64,000 nucleotides of DNA from Crocinitomix algicola (GCF_001661595.2 NZ_LYPF02000024.1:1-64000); one strand, 5' to 3'; positions 8,372 to 17,053 are shown, counted from the stretch's first letter. A program made the numbers and translations. Notes: a model not told the origin generated them from the sequence alone.

Positions 8372-8839
8372 TTAGCAGCATCCAGATCCTGGTGTACACG
8401 TATTATTCGATGTTGAAGTGGCGTTATTTACCTGATTTTCATCTGTAGGAATTCCACATTTATCTTTTGCTAAGCAGTCTGTTGTCAGCGATTTCAATAA
8501 AAAATGATCTCCCTTTAACTCAATTCCGTACTTACCAATTGTAGCTCCTTGATATTCTACTTCAATTTCCTGATTTGTTAATCCTAAGCGTTTTTCTGAC
8601 AACTCAATGATTGATAACAACTTCTCAGGATGCAAGCGGTGGTCATAATCATTTGCTTCCCACAGCTGAAAATTTACTCTTTGTTCTAATCGCATTGTTC
8701 CTCCGCAATCAATAAAGTGCTTCGTAACATTACCTACTTCTGTTACGTGAAAATGTGCAGGAACCAATTCTCCATTTGGCAACTCAAAAGCGATTTTCTC
8801 TCTTTTGATTAATTCTTGTTTAAATCTGTCTAAATTCAT
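8372..8839 (-). CDS. DUF6428 family protein of the arsenic operon
   Basis: This 155-residue soluble protein matches the family found in Bacteroidetes ars operons. Typical segments are FELPNGELVPAHFHVTEVG (about 18-36) and FIDCGGTMR (about 42-50), with two His-containing strands. Its C-terminus ends CTPGSGCC (Cys148, 154, 155), a thiol tail that could bind trivalent arsenic. The molecular role is unknown. Position argues for arsenic resistance: it is between arsR and the arsenate reductase, with its own copy of the arsR operator 15 bp before the start codon. Confidence 0.8.
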   Translation of the reverse strand: MNLDRFKQELIKREKIAFELPNGELVPAHFHVTEVGNVTKHFIDCGGTMRLEQRVNFQLWEANDYDHRLHPEKLLSIIELSEKRLGLTNQEIEVEYQGATIGKYGIELKGDHFLLKSLTTDCLAKDKCGIPTDENQVNNATSTSNNTCTPGSGCC

Positions 8840-8853
8840 TTTATCATTTAATT

Positions 8854-8869
8854 ATTGCAATATTACGAT
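8854..8869. promoter_or_regulatory. ArsR operator copy 2, before the DUF6428 gene
   Basis: The 16-mer ATTGCAATATTACGAT is identical to the one at 9230-9245 and is an imperfect palindrome around AATATT. It lies 14 bp upstream of the DUF6428 start and downstream of the arsR stop, so ArsR could control the resistance genes separately from its own gene. Confidence 0.7.
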
Positions 8870-8887
8870 GGGTGTATTCAAATTTTT

Positions 8888-9223
8888 TTAACAGCAATTA
8901 TCTGCTCCACAACAAGGGTGTTGATCGAAAAAGTTTTCAAAGCTCGCCTTAAACGCTAGCCATTTTTCTTCATCTATACAGTAGCTCATCGAAACACCTT
9001 CTATAGTTCCTTTTATGATTCCAATTGCTTTCAATTCTTTCAAGTGTTGACTAATTGTAGCTTGCGCGAGACCTAATTCTTGTACTAAATCAGAATTTAT
9101 ACATGCATTAGCATTTAATAAATGTTGTAGAATCGCAACACGTGCTGGATGCGAAAACACTTTCCCCATCTGTGCAAAAGCATTTTGCTCTTCGGTAAAT
9201 AAATTTGTTTTAGTTAAACCCAT
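8888..9223 (-). CDS. arsR: ArsR-family metalloregulator
   Basis: This 111-residue winged-helix repressor has the ArsR/SmtB fold: FSHPARVAILQHLL (23-36), the recognition helix in GLAQATISQHLKELKAIG (51-68), and a basic wing. The ELCxC arsenic site of E. coli ArsR is absent. Candidate thiol ligands are Cys41, Cys82 and a C-terminal cluster CCGADNCC (104-111), so the As(III) site probably lies at the C-terminus as in other ArsR subtypes. It is first in the operon and has an operator 6 bp before its start, which indicates autoregulation with derepression by arsenite. Confidence 0.92.
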   Translation of the reverse strand: MGLTKTNLFTEEQNAFAQMGKVFSHPARVAILQHLLNANACINSDLVQELGLAQATISQHLKELKAIGIIKGTIEGVSMSYCIDEEKWLAFKASFENFFDQHPCCGADNCC

Positions 9224-9229
9224 AATTAT

Positions 9230-9245
9230 ATTGCAATATTACGAT
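9230..9245. promoter_or_regulatory. ArsR operator copy 1, before arsR
   Basis: ATTGCAATATTACGAT here repeats exactly the 16-mer at 8854-8869. On the minus strand it reads ATCGTAATATTGCAAT, a near palindrome, ending 6 bp before the arsR ATG and so overlapping where RNA polymerase or the ribosome would load. Confidence 0.7.
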
Positions 9246-9477
9246 ATATAATTCAAAAAAGACATATTTGATTTTATTTTTTTTAGCAGAACTTATGCCT
9301 GCATAACTAAAAAGCAAGTTTTCAACCAGTTATAAAACACATATAAATACTGTTGCTTCGGGCTTTTGTTTGGGCAAAATCCATTAATAAACTTAATCAA
9401 ATGGTTACTAAAATTTTCACAAATTCACACCAATAGCGTTTGTATTTTAGCGCCGAAAAATATTCTAATCAACAACT

Positions 9478-10581
9478 ATGTATAAAAAAACATTCACAAT
9501 TTTTGCTGTTATAGTCGTTTCCGCAACAAGTTTTGGTCAGCTAGGAAATTTAAAAAATCAGCTAAAAGAAAAAAGTTCAACGGTTTTAAAAACTGACGGT
9601 AGTTCGACATCAAAAAAACCAAAAATTATTACTCCAGAAGAATACGCCAAAGAAGTTTATAGTTTTGAAGATCGAATTTTAAAGGTTGATAATAATCAAG
9701 CAATCATAAAAGGATTATATAAAAAGGATTTTGAAGATCGCGTAGGTTTAAGTGGATTTTATTATTTAAACACTGTATTTTCAAAGACTCCATCCAGTCA
9801 TTTCAGCTCTGACACTACAAAAATGTATAGTGGTTTCTCAATTAACTATTCGCCGGACACTTATGACATGCAAGTTCATTTTTCGAGCGAAGACTCGAAC
9901 TATGCTGTAATTTTAAAAGAATATCAAAAATCGGCTGATAAAGGAAATATGAATTTTCAATTCGGAATTCAAGGCGGTCCACAGGAAATTTTTAATGCAA
10001 AATGTTTAGTCCTAGAGCCAGGAGTTATACTTTTTGGGGCCTATGTCTATCATAAGAATGACGAAGTAGGACATCAGTGGATGAATGATTATGAGCCTGA
10101 AGCATTCTATATAGCTGCAAAAGACACTTCAAAATTCAAAGAATACCAGGCCAATCCTGAATATACTTCGCAGGTTGTATTTGAAAAATTTGATCGTTTG
10201 CGGGAGACGAAGTTAGGTCAGGACATTGCGGAAGCCAAGCCTCTTCCAAAAGAAGGAATGACCAATAGTAAATTAAAAGCTGAAGCTTTGTCGCTAATTA
10301 AAAAAACTGCAGATGCCTATCAATGGAAAGAAGAGGTTGAGTATGCCTATATCGTTTCTACCGATTGGGAAATTAAACGATATCCTATTACTGGGATTCC
10401 GATGAAAAGAATCGTTAAGGCCATTGTTGTAATGAAAACACCAAAAGGAAACTATAAGCGAGAGGGCTTTTATATAGCGCAAGATTACCTAGAAAACAAT
10501 ACTTATGGGAACACATACATGTTATACAATGATCAACGCATTTATTATGTCAATCCAAACGACGCATTCACCTACAAATAG
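9478..10581 (+). CDS. secreted protein of unknown function, 367 aa
   Basis: A signal peptide (MYKKTFTIFAVIVV, cleavage likely after FGQ at about 21) precedes a low-complexity Lys/Ser region (about 22-50) and then a mixed alpha/beta part without recognised motifs. No transmembrane segment follows, and there is no lipobox or T9SS C-terminal domain. The start is the only ATG close to the signal peptide. It is transcribed divergently from arsR with a 254-bp gap and ends at a strong hairpin shared with sulP. I do not recognise the family. Confidence 0.78.
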   Translation: MYKKTFTIFAVIVVSATSFGQLGNLKNQLKEKSSTVLKTDGSSTSKKPKIITPEEYAKEVYSFEDRILKVDNNQAIIKGLYKKDFEDRVGLSGFYYLNTVFSKTPSSHFSSDTTKMYSGFSINYSPDTYDMQVHFSSEDSNYAVILKEYQKSADKGNMNFQFGIQGGPQEIFNAKCLVLEPGVILFGAYVYHKNDEVGHQWMNDYEPEAFYIAAKDTSKFKEYQANPEYTSQVVFEKFDRLRETKLGQDIAEAKPLPKEGMTNSKLKAEALSLIKKTADAYQWKEEVEYAYIVSTDWEIKRYPITGIPMKRIVKAIVVMKTPKGNYKREGFYIAQDYLENNTYGNTYMLYNDQRIYYVNPNDAFTYK

Positions 10582-10598
10582 TTAATAACTCAAAAAAG

Positions 10599-10632
10599 AA
10601 AACCCCTTTTTGAAGTTTCAAAAAGGGGTTTT
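10599..10632. terminator. bidirectional intrinsic terminator
   Basis: A 13-bp perfect stem, AAAACCCCTTTTT at 10599-10611 and AAAAAGGGGTTTT at 10620-10632, with an 8-nt loop and A/T runs on both sides. It lies between the convergent secreted-protein gene and the sulP gene and should end both transcripts. Confidence 0.9.
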
Positions 10633-10638
10633 TAATTC

Positions 10639-12213
10639 TTAAATTGAATCAGTAATTACCTTGTAAGTAGGATCCTCTAAAACATTCACCTCAATCAACT
10701 TATCCGCATCTTTCAACAATTTTCTACAGTCCGTACTGAGATGCTTCAAATGTATTATTTTACCCACTTTTTTATAGCGTTCAGTTAATTTATTTAAGGC
10801 TTCAATTGCGGACATATCCACTACTCTACTCTCTTTAAAATCTACCACAACTACATCTGGGTCATTTATAACATCAAATTTTTGGTTAAACACTTCCACT
10901 GATCCAAAAAATAACGGACCATAAATTTCATAATGCTTCACCCCATCCTGATCAACATGTTTTCGTGCACGAATTCTTTTTGCGTTATCCCATGCAAAAA
11001 CTAGGGCTGCTATTATTACCCCAATTAAAACCGCCAATGCTAAATTATGAAGGAACACAGTAACAAGTGTTACAGTTAACATCACAATAATATCGGATTT
11101 CGGCATTTTATTAAACGTTTTTAAACTCGCCCATTCAAATGTTCCAATAGAAACCATAATCATTAGACCTGTCAACGCGGCCATCGGTAACTTTTCAATT
11201 AACCCTGCACCAAACATTACAAAAACGAGGAGCATAATCGCTGCAACTATTCCTGACAATCTAGCTCGTGATCCCGATGAAATATTAATTAAGGACTGGC
11301 CAATCATCGCACATCCTCCCATACCTAAAAGGAACCCAGACAATACATTTGCCGTACCTTGAGCGACGGCCTCTTTATTTCCTCTACCACGGGTTTCTGT
11401 AATTTCATCAATAATATTCAAGGTCAATAAACTTTCAATTAAACCAACACCTGCAACAATGGCTGCATAGGGGAATACAAGAACTAAAGTATCCCAGGTG
11501 TAAGGTACGTCAGGAATTGCTGGTACTGGAAAGCCTCCACTTACAGAAGCAATATCTCCAACAGTTGTGGTGTCAATATCTAAACCATAAACTAATCCAA
11601 ATATTACCAAAATTGCCACTAAACCAGAAGGTATCTTTTTTGTTAACTTCGGTAATCCCCAAATTATTGCCATGGACAATAAAACCAACCCAAGAAACGT
11701 GTATAGCTGAGTTCCTTCCATCCAAGGAGCATCAGGATCAGTACTATCCACAGTAAATTGTGCGAGTTGTGCAGAAAAAATGATGATTGCTAATCCATTC
11801 ACAAATCCAAAAATAACCGGATGCGGAACCAAACGCATGAGTTTTCCTAAGCGCAAAAACCCCGCGACTAATTGCAAAATTCCTGCAATAATTACCGTAA
11901 TAAAAATATACTGCGTTATTTCTTCAATCGTAATATCTGGGTTTTTAACTTTCAATGCCGTAATTAATCCTGTAAAAACTACCGCTACTGCCCCGGTTGC
12001 CCCTGAAATCATTCCTGGTCTTCCTCCTAATATGGCTGTAATTAACCCCATAACAAAGGCGGCATATAAACCTGTGAGAGGTGATAAACCAGCGAGTAAT
12101 GCAAAGGCGACAGCTTCGGGAACAAGGGCTAAGGCCACTGTTAAACCTGAAAGTACTTCCGTTTTATAATCCACCTTTTGGCTCAGGTCGAATAAATTAA
12201 AATATTTCTTCAT
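10639..12213 (-). CDS. SulP-family anion transporter with STAS domain
   Basis: The 524-residue product has the SLC26/SulP layout: about 10-12 hydrophobic segments (20-400), the early motif GLTVALALVPEAVAFALLAG and the PLTGLYAAFVMGLI stretch, then a cytoplasmic STAS domain (about 425-520). Substrates of the family include sulfate, bicarbonate and other anions and cannot be told from sequence alone. A carbonic anhydrase gene is only about 2.3 kb away, which makes bicarbonate uptake attractive but unproven. A -7-like TATATTTG (12290 to 12283, minus strand) lies upstream. Confidence 0.92.
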   Translation of the reverse strand: MKKYFNLFDLSQKVDYKTEVLSGLTVALALVPEAVAFALLAGLSPLTGLYAAFVMGLITAILGGRPGMISGATGAVAVVFTGLITALKVKNPDITIEEITQYIFITVIIAGILQLVAGFLRLGKLMRLVPHPVIFGFVNGLAIIIFSAQLAQFTVDSTDPDAPWMEGTQLYTFLGLVLLSMAIIWGLPKLTKKIPSGLVAILVIFGLVYGLDIDTTTVGDIASVSGGFPVPAIPDVPYTWDTLVLVFPYAAIVAGVGLIESLLTLNIIDEITETRGRGNKEAVAQGTANVLSGFLLGMGGCAMIGQSLINISSGSRARLSGIVAAIMLLVFVMFGAGLIEKLPMAALTGLMIMVSIGTFEWASLKTFNKMPKSDIIVMLTVTLVTVFLHNLALAVLIGVIIAALVFAWDNAKRIRARKHVDQDGVKHYEIYGPLFFGSVEVFNQKFDVINDPDVVVVDFKESRVVDMSAIEALNKLTERYKKVGKIIHLKHLSTDCRKLLKDADKLIEVNVLEDPTYKVITDSI

Positions 12214-12369
12214 GTATAATTATAAACTTACTCAGAATGAGTTGAATGAATAATTGATTTGAATAATCCTTTTTAAAGGGCGCAAATATAACCATTTAAA
12301 ATTGCTCACTCTGCAGATCCAATTCGTTTTTTTAATTTTAGGCAGAATTATCGAGACTAATATATAGAA

Positions 12370-13188
12370 ATGAAAGACATTCAAATCAAGGACAATTCTA
12401 ACCCTAAGCACAGTTTTAAAGTAGCGTATTTTGATGAAAGTAAAAGAAAAACCCTGCCGCATAAACATAAGAACTACCTTGAAATAGTAATACTTTTTGA
12501 AGCTAGTGGCTCACATATTATTGACGCTAAAAATTACCCGGTTAATCAACCCATGGCTTTTATTCTAAGACGTGGACAAATACACAATTGGGAGTTGGAT
12601 GAAGGAATCAATGGATTGGTTTTTATTATTAAAAATGAATACATTAAAAAACGTTCGGACCACCGGTTAAAAATTTTGCTCGATTCACTCACAACCAGTC
12701 AGGGGCTTGTTCTTAAAACCATTTCACCACTTAAAGAAATCGGAAAGTTGTTAATTGAAGAATATGATAACCCAACTTATAATGACGATTATAAAGACGG
12801 ATTATTAAAAGCTTTTTTAGCTGTGCTGCTTTCCAACCGTAAAGAATTAAAATCAGATAAATCGGGGAGTAACCCTTATTATATATCTTTTGTAGAATTG
12901 CTAGAGGAACAACAGCCCTATTACTGCAAAGTCAATGATCTGGCGTCACAATTAAACACAAGTCCTCAAAACTTAACCTTAATCTGCAAAAAGGAGTCCG
13001 GTAAAACAGCAGTTGAACTGGTCGCTGAGCACGTTTTAAATGAAGCTGTACGCCTTTTGTACTATTCGGAGCTTACCATCGCGGAAATTGCACACCATTT
13101 GGGGTTTAATGATGACTCGCACTTTATTAAATTTTTCAAAAGGTATAAACATAAAACACCAAATCAATATCGTTTATACCAAGATTAG
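12370..13188 (+). CDS. AraC-family transcriptional regulator
   Basis: A 272-residue regulator. The N-terminal half is a cupin-like sensing domain (LPHKHKNYLEIVILFE at about 29-44 and an RRGQIHNWEL segment). The C-terminal hundred residues are a double AraC helix-turn-helix with the signature LTIAEIAHHLGFNDDSHFIK followed by FKRYKHKTPNQYR. It is divergent from sulP (156-bp gap) and 50-65 bp upstream of the chrA-like gene, so either transporter could be its target. The ligand is unknown. Confidence 0.92.
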   Translation: MKDIQIKDNSNPKHSFKVAYFDESKRKTLPHKHKNYLEIVILFEASGSHIIDAKNYPVNQPMAFILRRGQIHNWELDEGINGLVFIIKNEYIKKRSDHRLKILLDSLTTSQGLVLKTISPLKEIGKLLIEEYDNPTYNDDYKDGLLKAFLAVLLSNRKELKSDKSGSNPYYISFVELLEEQQPYYCKVNDLASQLNTSPQNLTLICKKESGKTAVELVAEHVLNEAVRLLYYSELTIAEIAHHLGFNDDSHFIKFFKRYKHKTPNQYRLYQD

Positions 13189-13233
13189 CCCTCACCTATT
13201 TCAAAAATACCATTAAAGTAAACTTTAACTGTC

Positions 13234-13241
13234 TAATTTTG
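13234..13241 (+). promoter_or_regulatory. -7 element upstream of chrA
   Basis: TAATTTTG matches the Bacteroidetes TAnnTTTG consensus and lies 12 bp before the ATG at 13254. No clear -33 TTG is seen at the usual distance. Confidence 0.4.
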
Positions 13242-13253
13242 CAAATAAAAAAA

Positions 13254-14393
13254 ATGACACAAGGAGAAAAGCTGAAAGAAGTGGCCAGCGTATTTTTTAA
13301 ATTAGGATTATTTGCCTTTGGAGGACCTGCTGCGCATATTGCGATGATGGAAGCGGAAATAGTTGAAAAGCGCAAATGGATGTCTAAGCAACACTTTTTA
13401 GATTTAATTGGGGCTACCAATCTAATTCCTGGACCCAATTCCACGGAAATGACGATGCATTGTGGACACGAACGCGCTGGTTTTTGGGGGTTATTTATTG
13501 CTGGATTATCCTTTATAATACCTGCCGTGTTTTTAACAGGTTTACTGGCCTATTTTTATGTTACTTATGGTGAACTACCGAATGTTGCTCCTTTCATTTA
13601 TGGAATTAAACCTGTTGTATTGGCAATCATAGCTATGGCCATTTTCAAATTAGGGAAAAAGGCACTTAAGTCGGTTCATTTAGGGATATTAGGGGGGATT
13701 GTACTCATTTTGAGTTTTCTAGGAATAAATGAGGTTTATTTATTGCTGGGAGCTGGATTAATTGGCGCAATTATTCTTTATGGTTTAGATAAAATTAATT
13801 CAAAAACTATGAGACAATTCCTCCCTTTAATTGGAATTCAAGGCGCTACTGCTACAACGGTTGCCTTTACATTAACTTCGATGAAAATATTTTGGATTTT
13901 CTTAAAAGTTGGTGCGGTACTTTATGGAAGTGGTTATGTACTTTTTGCGTATTTGGATGCAGAACTTGTTGATCTTGGCTATTTAAGTCAACAAGAATTG
14001 TTAGATGCGATTGCAATGGGGCAATTCACCCCCGGCCCGGTTTTATCTACGGCCACTTTCATTGGCTATCAATTAAACGGCTTTAGCGGAGCTTTAGCCG
14101 CTACTGCAGGGATTTTCCTGCCTTCATTTATATTTGTCTTAATCTTAAACCCGCTTGTTCCTAAAATGCGTAATTCAAAATTTATGAGTCGATTTTTGGA
14201 TGCAGTAAACATAGCGGCTGTTGCTGTTATGCTGGGGGTAATCGTAGAAATGGGCAACGAGACATTGGTCGACTGGCGGTCCATTGTTTTAGCCTTAGCG
14301 GCTTTCATTACTGTTTTTACCTTTAAGAAAATAAGTCCAATATTCATTATTCTTGGAGGATCTTTAATAGGCTATTTATTGTATTTAATATAG
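13254..14393 (+). CDS. chrA: ChrA-family chromate/anion transporter (two CHR domains)
   Basis: A 379-residue membrane protein with a tandem CHR architecture. The N-terminal domain has FAFGGPAAHIAMME and NLIPGPNSTEM; the C-terminal domain has FGSGYVLFAYL-like LYGSGYVLFAYL and AMGQFTPGPVLSTATFIGY. Long-chain ChrA proteins export chromate using the proton gradient; substrates of many environmental members are untested. I use the ATG at 13254, because the TTG 15 bp earlier falls inside a TAATTTTG promoter -7 element (13234-13241). The AraC regulator gene upstream is on the same strand. Confidence 0.9.
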   Translation: MTQGEKLKEVASVFFKLGLFAFGGPAAHIAMMEAEIVEKRKWMSKQHFLDLIGATNLIPGPNSTEMTMHCGHERAGFWGLFIAGLSFIIPAVFLTGLLAYFYVTYGELPNVAPFIYGIKPVVLAIIAMAIFKLGKKALKSVHLGILGGIVLILSFLGINEVYLLLGAGLIGAIILYGLDKINSKTMRQFLPLIGIQGATATTVAFTLTSMKIFWIFLKVGAVLYGSGYVLFAYLDAELVDLGYLSQQELLDAIAMGQFTPGPVLSTATFIGYQLNGFSGALAATAGIFLPSFIFVLILNPLVPKMRNSKFMSRFLDAVNIAAVAVMLGVIVEMGNETLVDWRSIVLALAAFITVFTFKKISPIFIILGGSLIGYLLYLI

Positions 14394-14516
14394 ACAAATG
14401 CTGCTCGAGCATCCATTAAAAGTAGAATCCTAAAAAAAATTAAAATCAGAGAATAAACCGAATTTAAAAGGCTAAAATTCGACCAAGTTTTTATCTTTAG
14501 AACAAAAATTTACAAA

Positions 14517-15083
14517 ATGACAATTGAAAACGTATTAGACCGATTAAAAGAAGGAAATAAACGATTCGTTGCTGATAAATTAGATGGCAAATTACAAAAT
14601 AGTGCTCGTCGAGATGAGCTAACTGCTGGACAAAGTCCTTATGCTATCATTTTAAGTTGCGCCGATAGTCGTGTTGTTCCTGAACTTGCATTTGACACAG
14701 GATTAGGCGAAATTTTCGTAATTCGTGTTGCAGGAAATGTCGCTAACACATCATCAATTGCCAGTATTGAATATGCAGTAGCACATTTGGGAACGCAGGT
14801 GATAGTTGTATTAGGACATGAAAGCTGTGGTGCTGTGACTGCTGCCGTAAATGGTGGCGACAATGGCTACAACCTCAACCATCTTCTTTCTCACATTACT
14901 CCTTCAGTAGCTGCCTCTGAACAAGGAGCTGAAGTTAATGATGTAGTAAAATTAAACGCAAAAATGAATACCGAAGAGCTCGTTAATCGCTCAAGTATCA
15001 TTAAAAACGCTGTAGATAAAGGAGCGGTTAAAATTTTACCTGCGTACTATAATTTAGACTCAGGAGCTGTGGATTTCCTATAG
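14517..15083 (+). CDS. beta-class carbonic anhydrase
   Basis: The 188-residue enzyme interconverts CO2 and bicarbonate. The zinc ligands are visible: Cys48 in SCADSR, and His101 and Cys104 in GHESCGA. The Asp50-Arg52 dyad of beta-class enzymes is intact. The length is usual for a compact bacterial beta-CA and there is no signal peptide, so it is cytoplasmic. It stands as a single gene between chrA and the tetR gene, ending at a clear intrinsic terminator. Confidence 0.95.
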   Translation: MTIENVLDRLKEGNKRFVADKLDGKLQNSARRDELTAGQSPYAIILSCADSRVVPELAFDTGLGEIFVIRVAGNVANTSSIASIEYAVAHLGTQVIVVLGHESCGAVTAAVNGGDNGYNLNHLLSHITPSVAASEQGAEVNDVVKLNAKMNTEELVNRSSIIKNAVDKGAVKILPAYYNLDSGAVDFL

Positions 15084-15104
15084 CTCTGAAGATTTTCTGA
15101 TAGG

Positions 15105-15134
15105 TGGCTTCACAATAGTGAGGCCATTTTTTTT
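15105..15134 (+). terminator. intrinsic terminator after carbonic anhydrase
   Basis: TGGCTTCAC (15105-15113), loop AATA, and GTGAGGCCA (15118-15126) form a 9-bp stem with one G-U pair, followed by eight T (15127-15134). Confidence 0.9.
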
Positions 15135-15143
15135 GTCCAAAAC

Positions 15144-15175
15144 TTGACTTACTTACTAATAAGTAAGTATATTTG
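15144..15175 (+). promoter_or_regulatory. promoter of the tetR-fabF pair with an embedded operator
   Basis: TTG at 15144-15146 and TATATTTG at 15168-15175 are spaced by 21 bp, matching the Bacteroidetes -33/-7 consensus. The spacer holds an inverted repeat, CTTACTTA-CTAA-TAAGTAAG at 15148-15167, typical of a TetR operator. Repressor binding there would block the polymerase directly. Transcription should start about at the ATG at 15180, so the mRNA may be leaderless. Confidence 0.75.
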
Positions 15176-15179
15176 TTAT

Positions 15180-15752
15180 ATGATTTCCACACGGAAAAAA
15201 ATTGTCGTCATAGCGGATCAACTGATTCGATCTATCGGTTATAACGCCTTTAGTTATGCAGATATTGCCAATAAGCTGAACATCAAAAACGCTGCAATTC
15301 ATTATCATTTTTCTACAAAAGCAGATTTAGGAAAAGCGGTAATAGAAGAAACCCGAGAAAAATTCAATCAAAATACAAAGACCTGGGAAGACTTACCTTT
15401 AATAGAGCAGGTGAAAGCCTTCATTGAAATGTATCGTAAAAATGAAAAAAACGACTGCATATGTTTTATGGGTTCTTTAGGATCCGATTATAATTCGCTA
15501 CCCGATGAAATGAGGGCAGAATTACAAATCGCTCATGATGAGATTACGACCTGGTTGATTACACGCTTTGACGAAGGTAAAAAAACTGGCGAGTTTAATT
15601 TTGATGAAAGTTCGGTTGAGATGTCAAATATGATTACTTCGGGATTGCTTGCTTCATTAATTTTAGAGCGAGTGGCAAAGGCCGACAATTTGGAAAAGAT
15701 GTGCGAAACTTTAATTAAGCGTATTGACAAAAACTATTCATATGGCAAATAA
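15180..15752 (+). CDS. TetR/AcrR-family transcriptional regulator
   Basis: A 190-residue repressor with a TetR N-terminal helix-turn-helix (GYNAFSYADIANKLNIKN then AAIHYHFSTKADLG, about residues 20-50) and a helical ligand-binding half. The start is the ATG at 15180; the open frame upstream of it contains the promoter and operator. The final 11 bases overlap the start of the fabF-type gene, so the two are translationally coupled and probably respond to the same signal, perhaps an acyl compound. Confidence 0.92.
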   Translation: MISTRKKIVVIADQLIRSIGYNAFSYADIANKLNIKNAAIHYHFSTKADLGKAVIEETREKFNQNTKTWEDLPLIEQVKAFIEMYRKNEKNDCICFMGSLGSDYNSLPDEMRAELQIAHDEITTWLITRFDEGKKTGEFNFDESSVEMSNMITSGLLASLILERVAKADNLEKMCETLIKRIDKNYSYGK

Positions 15753-16989
15753 AAGAGTGGTAATAACCGGTCTTGGTGCAATCACACCGATCGGGAAAAC
15801 GGTAAATGAATTTTGGCAGAATGCCGTAAATGGTGTGAGTGGTGCGAAAAACATCTCCAAGTTTGACACCTCAAAATTTAAAACAAAATTTGCCTGTGAA
15901 ATCGTTGATTTTGATCCAAAATTATGGTTAGATCACGGCGAAATAAGAAAAACGGACCTTTTTACACAGTACGCGATTTATGCTGCGTCAGAAGCTATAA
16001 AGGACAGTGGTATTGACTTAGATAAAATGTCTCCATTTGATGTTGGTGTCATATGGGGATCGGGCCAAGGAGGAATGACGACTTTTGAAGAAGAACTAGA
16101 AACATATCATCAAAATGAAAAAAACCCGAGGTTCAATCCATTCTTCATCCCTAAAATTATAACCAATATGGCTTCGGGTATGATTTCATTAAAATATGGA
16201 ATCATGGGAATAAACTACAATACGGTTAGTGCTTGTGCAACGGCTAATACAGCTTTAATGGATGCTTTTAATTATATCCGTCTAGGCAAAGCTAAAGCTT
16301 TTGTAACAGGCGGATCTGAATCTCCTATTTCAGAAGCTTCAATTGGCGGGTTTAATGCGCTAAGAGCAATGTCAACGAGGAATGATGATCCTGAAGCTGC
16401 ATCACGGCCTTTTGATAAAAATAGAGATGGTTTTGTAATGGGTGAAGGTGCTGGTGCCTTGATAGTTGAAGATTATGATCATGCAGTGGCCCGAGGTGCT
16501 AATATTTACTGTGAGATTGTCGGTGCATCAATGACTGCCGATGCTTATCACATGACAGCAACTCATCCTGAAGGTAAAGGTGCAACAAAAGCTATGCAAA
16601 TTGCGCTTAAAGAAGCGGGGTTAAATCCAATTGATGTAGATTATTTAAATTGTCATGCAACTTCAACTCCAGTGGGTGATGTTAGTGAAATAAAAGCAAT
16701 TCAAAATGTATTTGGAGAAGTTCCTGAAAACTTAAAAATCAGTGCTACGAAATCTATGACTGGGCATCTATTAGGTGCTGCAGGTGCAGTTGAAGCTATT
16801 CTTTCGATAAAATCAATACAAAACAATATTATTCCACCGACAATTAATGTTGAAAATCTCGATGATTTTATTCCTAAAAACATGCAAGTTGTGACCAATT
16901 CCGCTCGCGAGGCAGATGTGAATGTGGCAATGAGCAATGCTTTTGGATTTGGAGGTCACAATGCCATTGTTCTCTTTAAGAAGATATAA
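15742..16989 (+). CDS. FabF-type beta-ketoacyl-ACP synthase
   Basis: The 415-residue thiolase-fold condensing enzyme has the Cys-His-His triad: Cys165 in TVSACATANTA, His in NCHATSTPVGD (about 300), and His in KSMTGHLLGAAGA (about 336). It extends acyl-ACP with malonyl-ACP in type II fatty acid synthesis or related chain building. The start is the ATG at 15742, overlapping the tetR stop. It is not next to acpP or rnc as the housekeeping fabF usually is, so it may be a regulated second copy. Confidence 0.92.
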   Translation: MANKRVVITGLGAITPIGKTVNEFWQNAVNGVSGAKNISKFDTSKFKTKFACEIVDFDPKLWLDHGEIRKTDLFTQYAIYAASEAIKDSGIDLDKMSPFDVGVIWGSGQGGMTTFEEELETYHQNEKNPRFNPFFIPKIITNMASGMISLKYGIMGINYNTVSACATANTALMDAFNYIRLGKAKAFVTGGSESPISEASIGGFNALRAMSTRNDDPEAASRPFDKNRDGFVMGEGAGALIVEDYDHAVARGANIYCEIVGASMTADAYHMTATHPEGKGATKAMQIALKEAGLNPIDVDYLNCHATSTPVGDVSEIKAIQNVFGEVPENLKISATKSMTGHLLGAAGAVEAILSIKSIQNNIIPPTINVENLDDFIPKNMQVVTNSAREADVNVAMSNAFGFGGHNAIVLFKKI

Positions 16990-17003
16990 TCTTATACAAA
17001 AAA

Positions 17004-17030
17004 ACCCGTCACGGAATTTCCATGACGGGT
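17004..17030. terminator. bidirectional terminator between fabF-type gene and csp
   Basis: ACCCGTCA (17004-17011) pairs with TGACGGGT (17023-17030), with A-runs upstream and downstream. The genes on each side converge on it. Confidence 0.8.
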
Positions 17031-17053
17031 CTTCAAAAAATAAATTATATCAC

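Noticed and set aside
12232-12468. A minus-strand frame over the sulP-AraC gap and the AraC gene start
   Set aside because: It is an overlapping shadow of the regulator's coding strand with no recognisable protein features.
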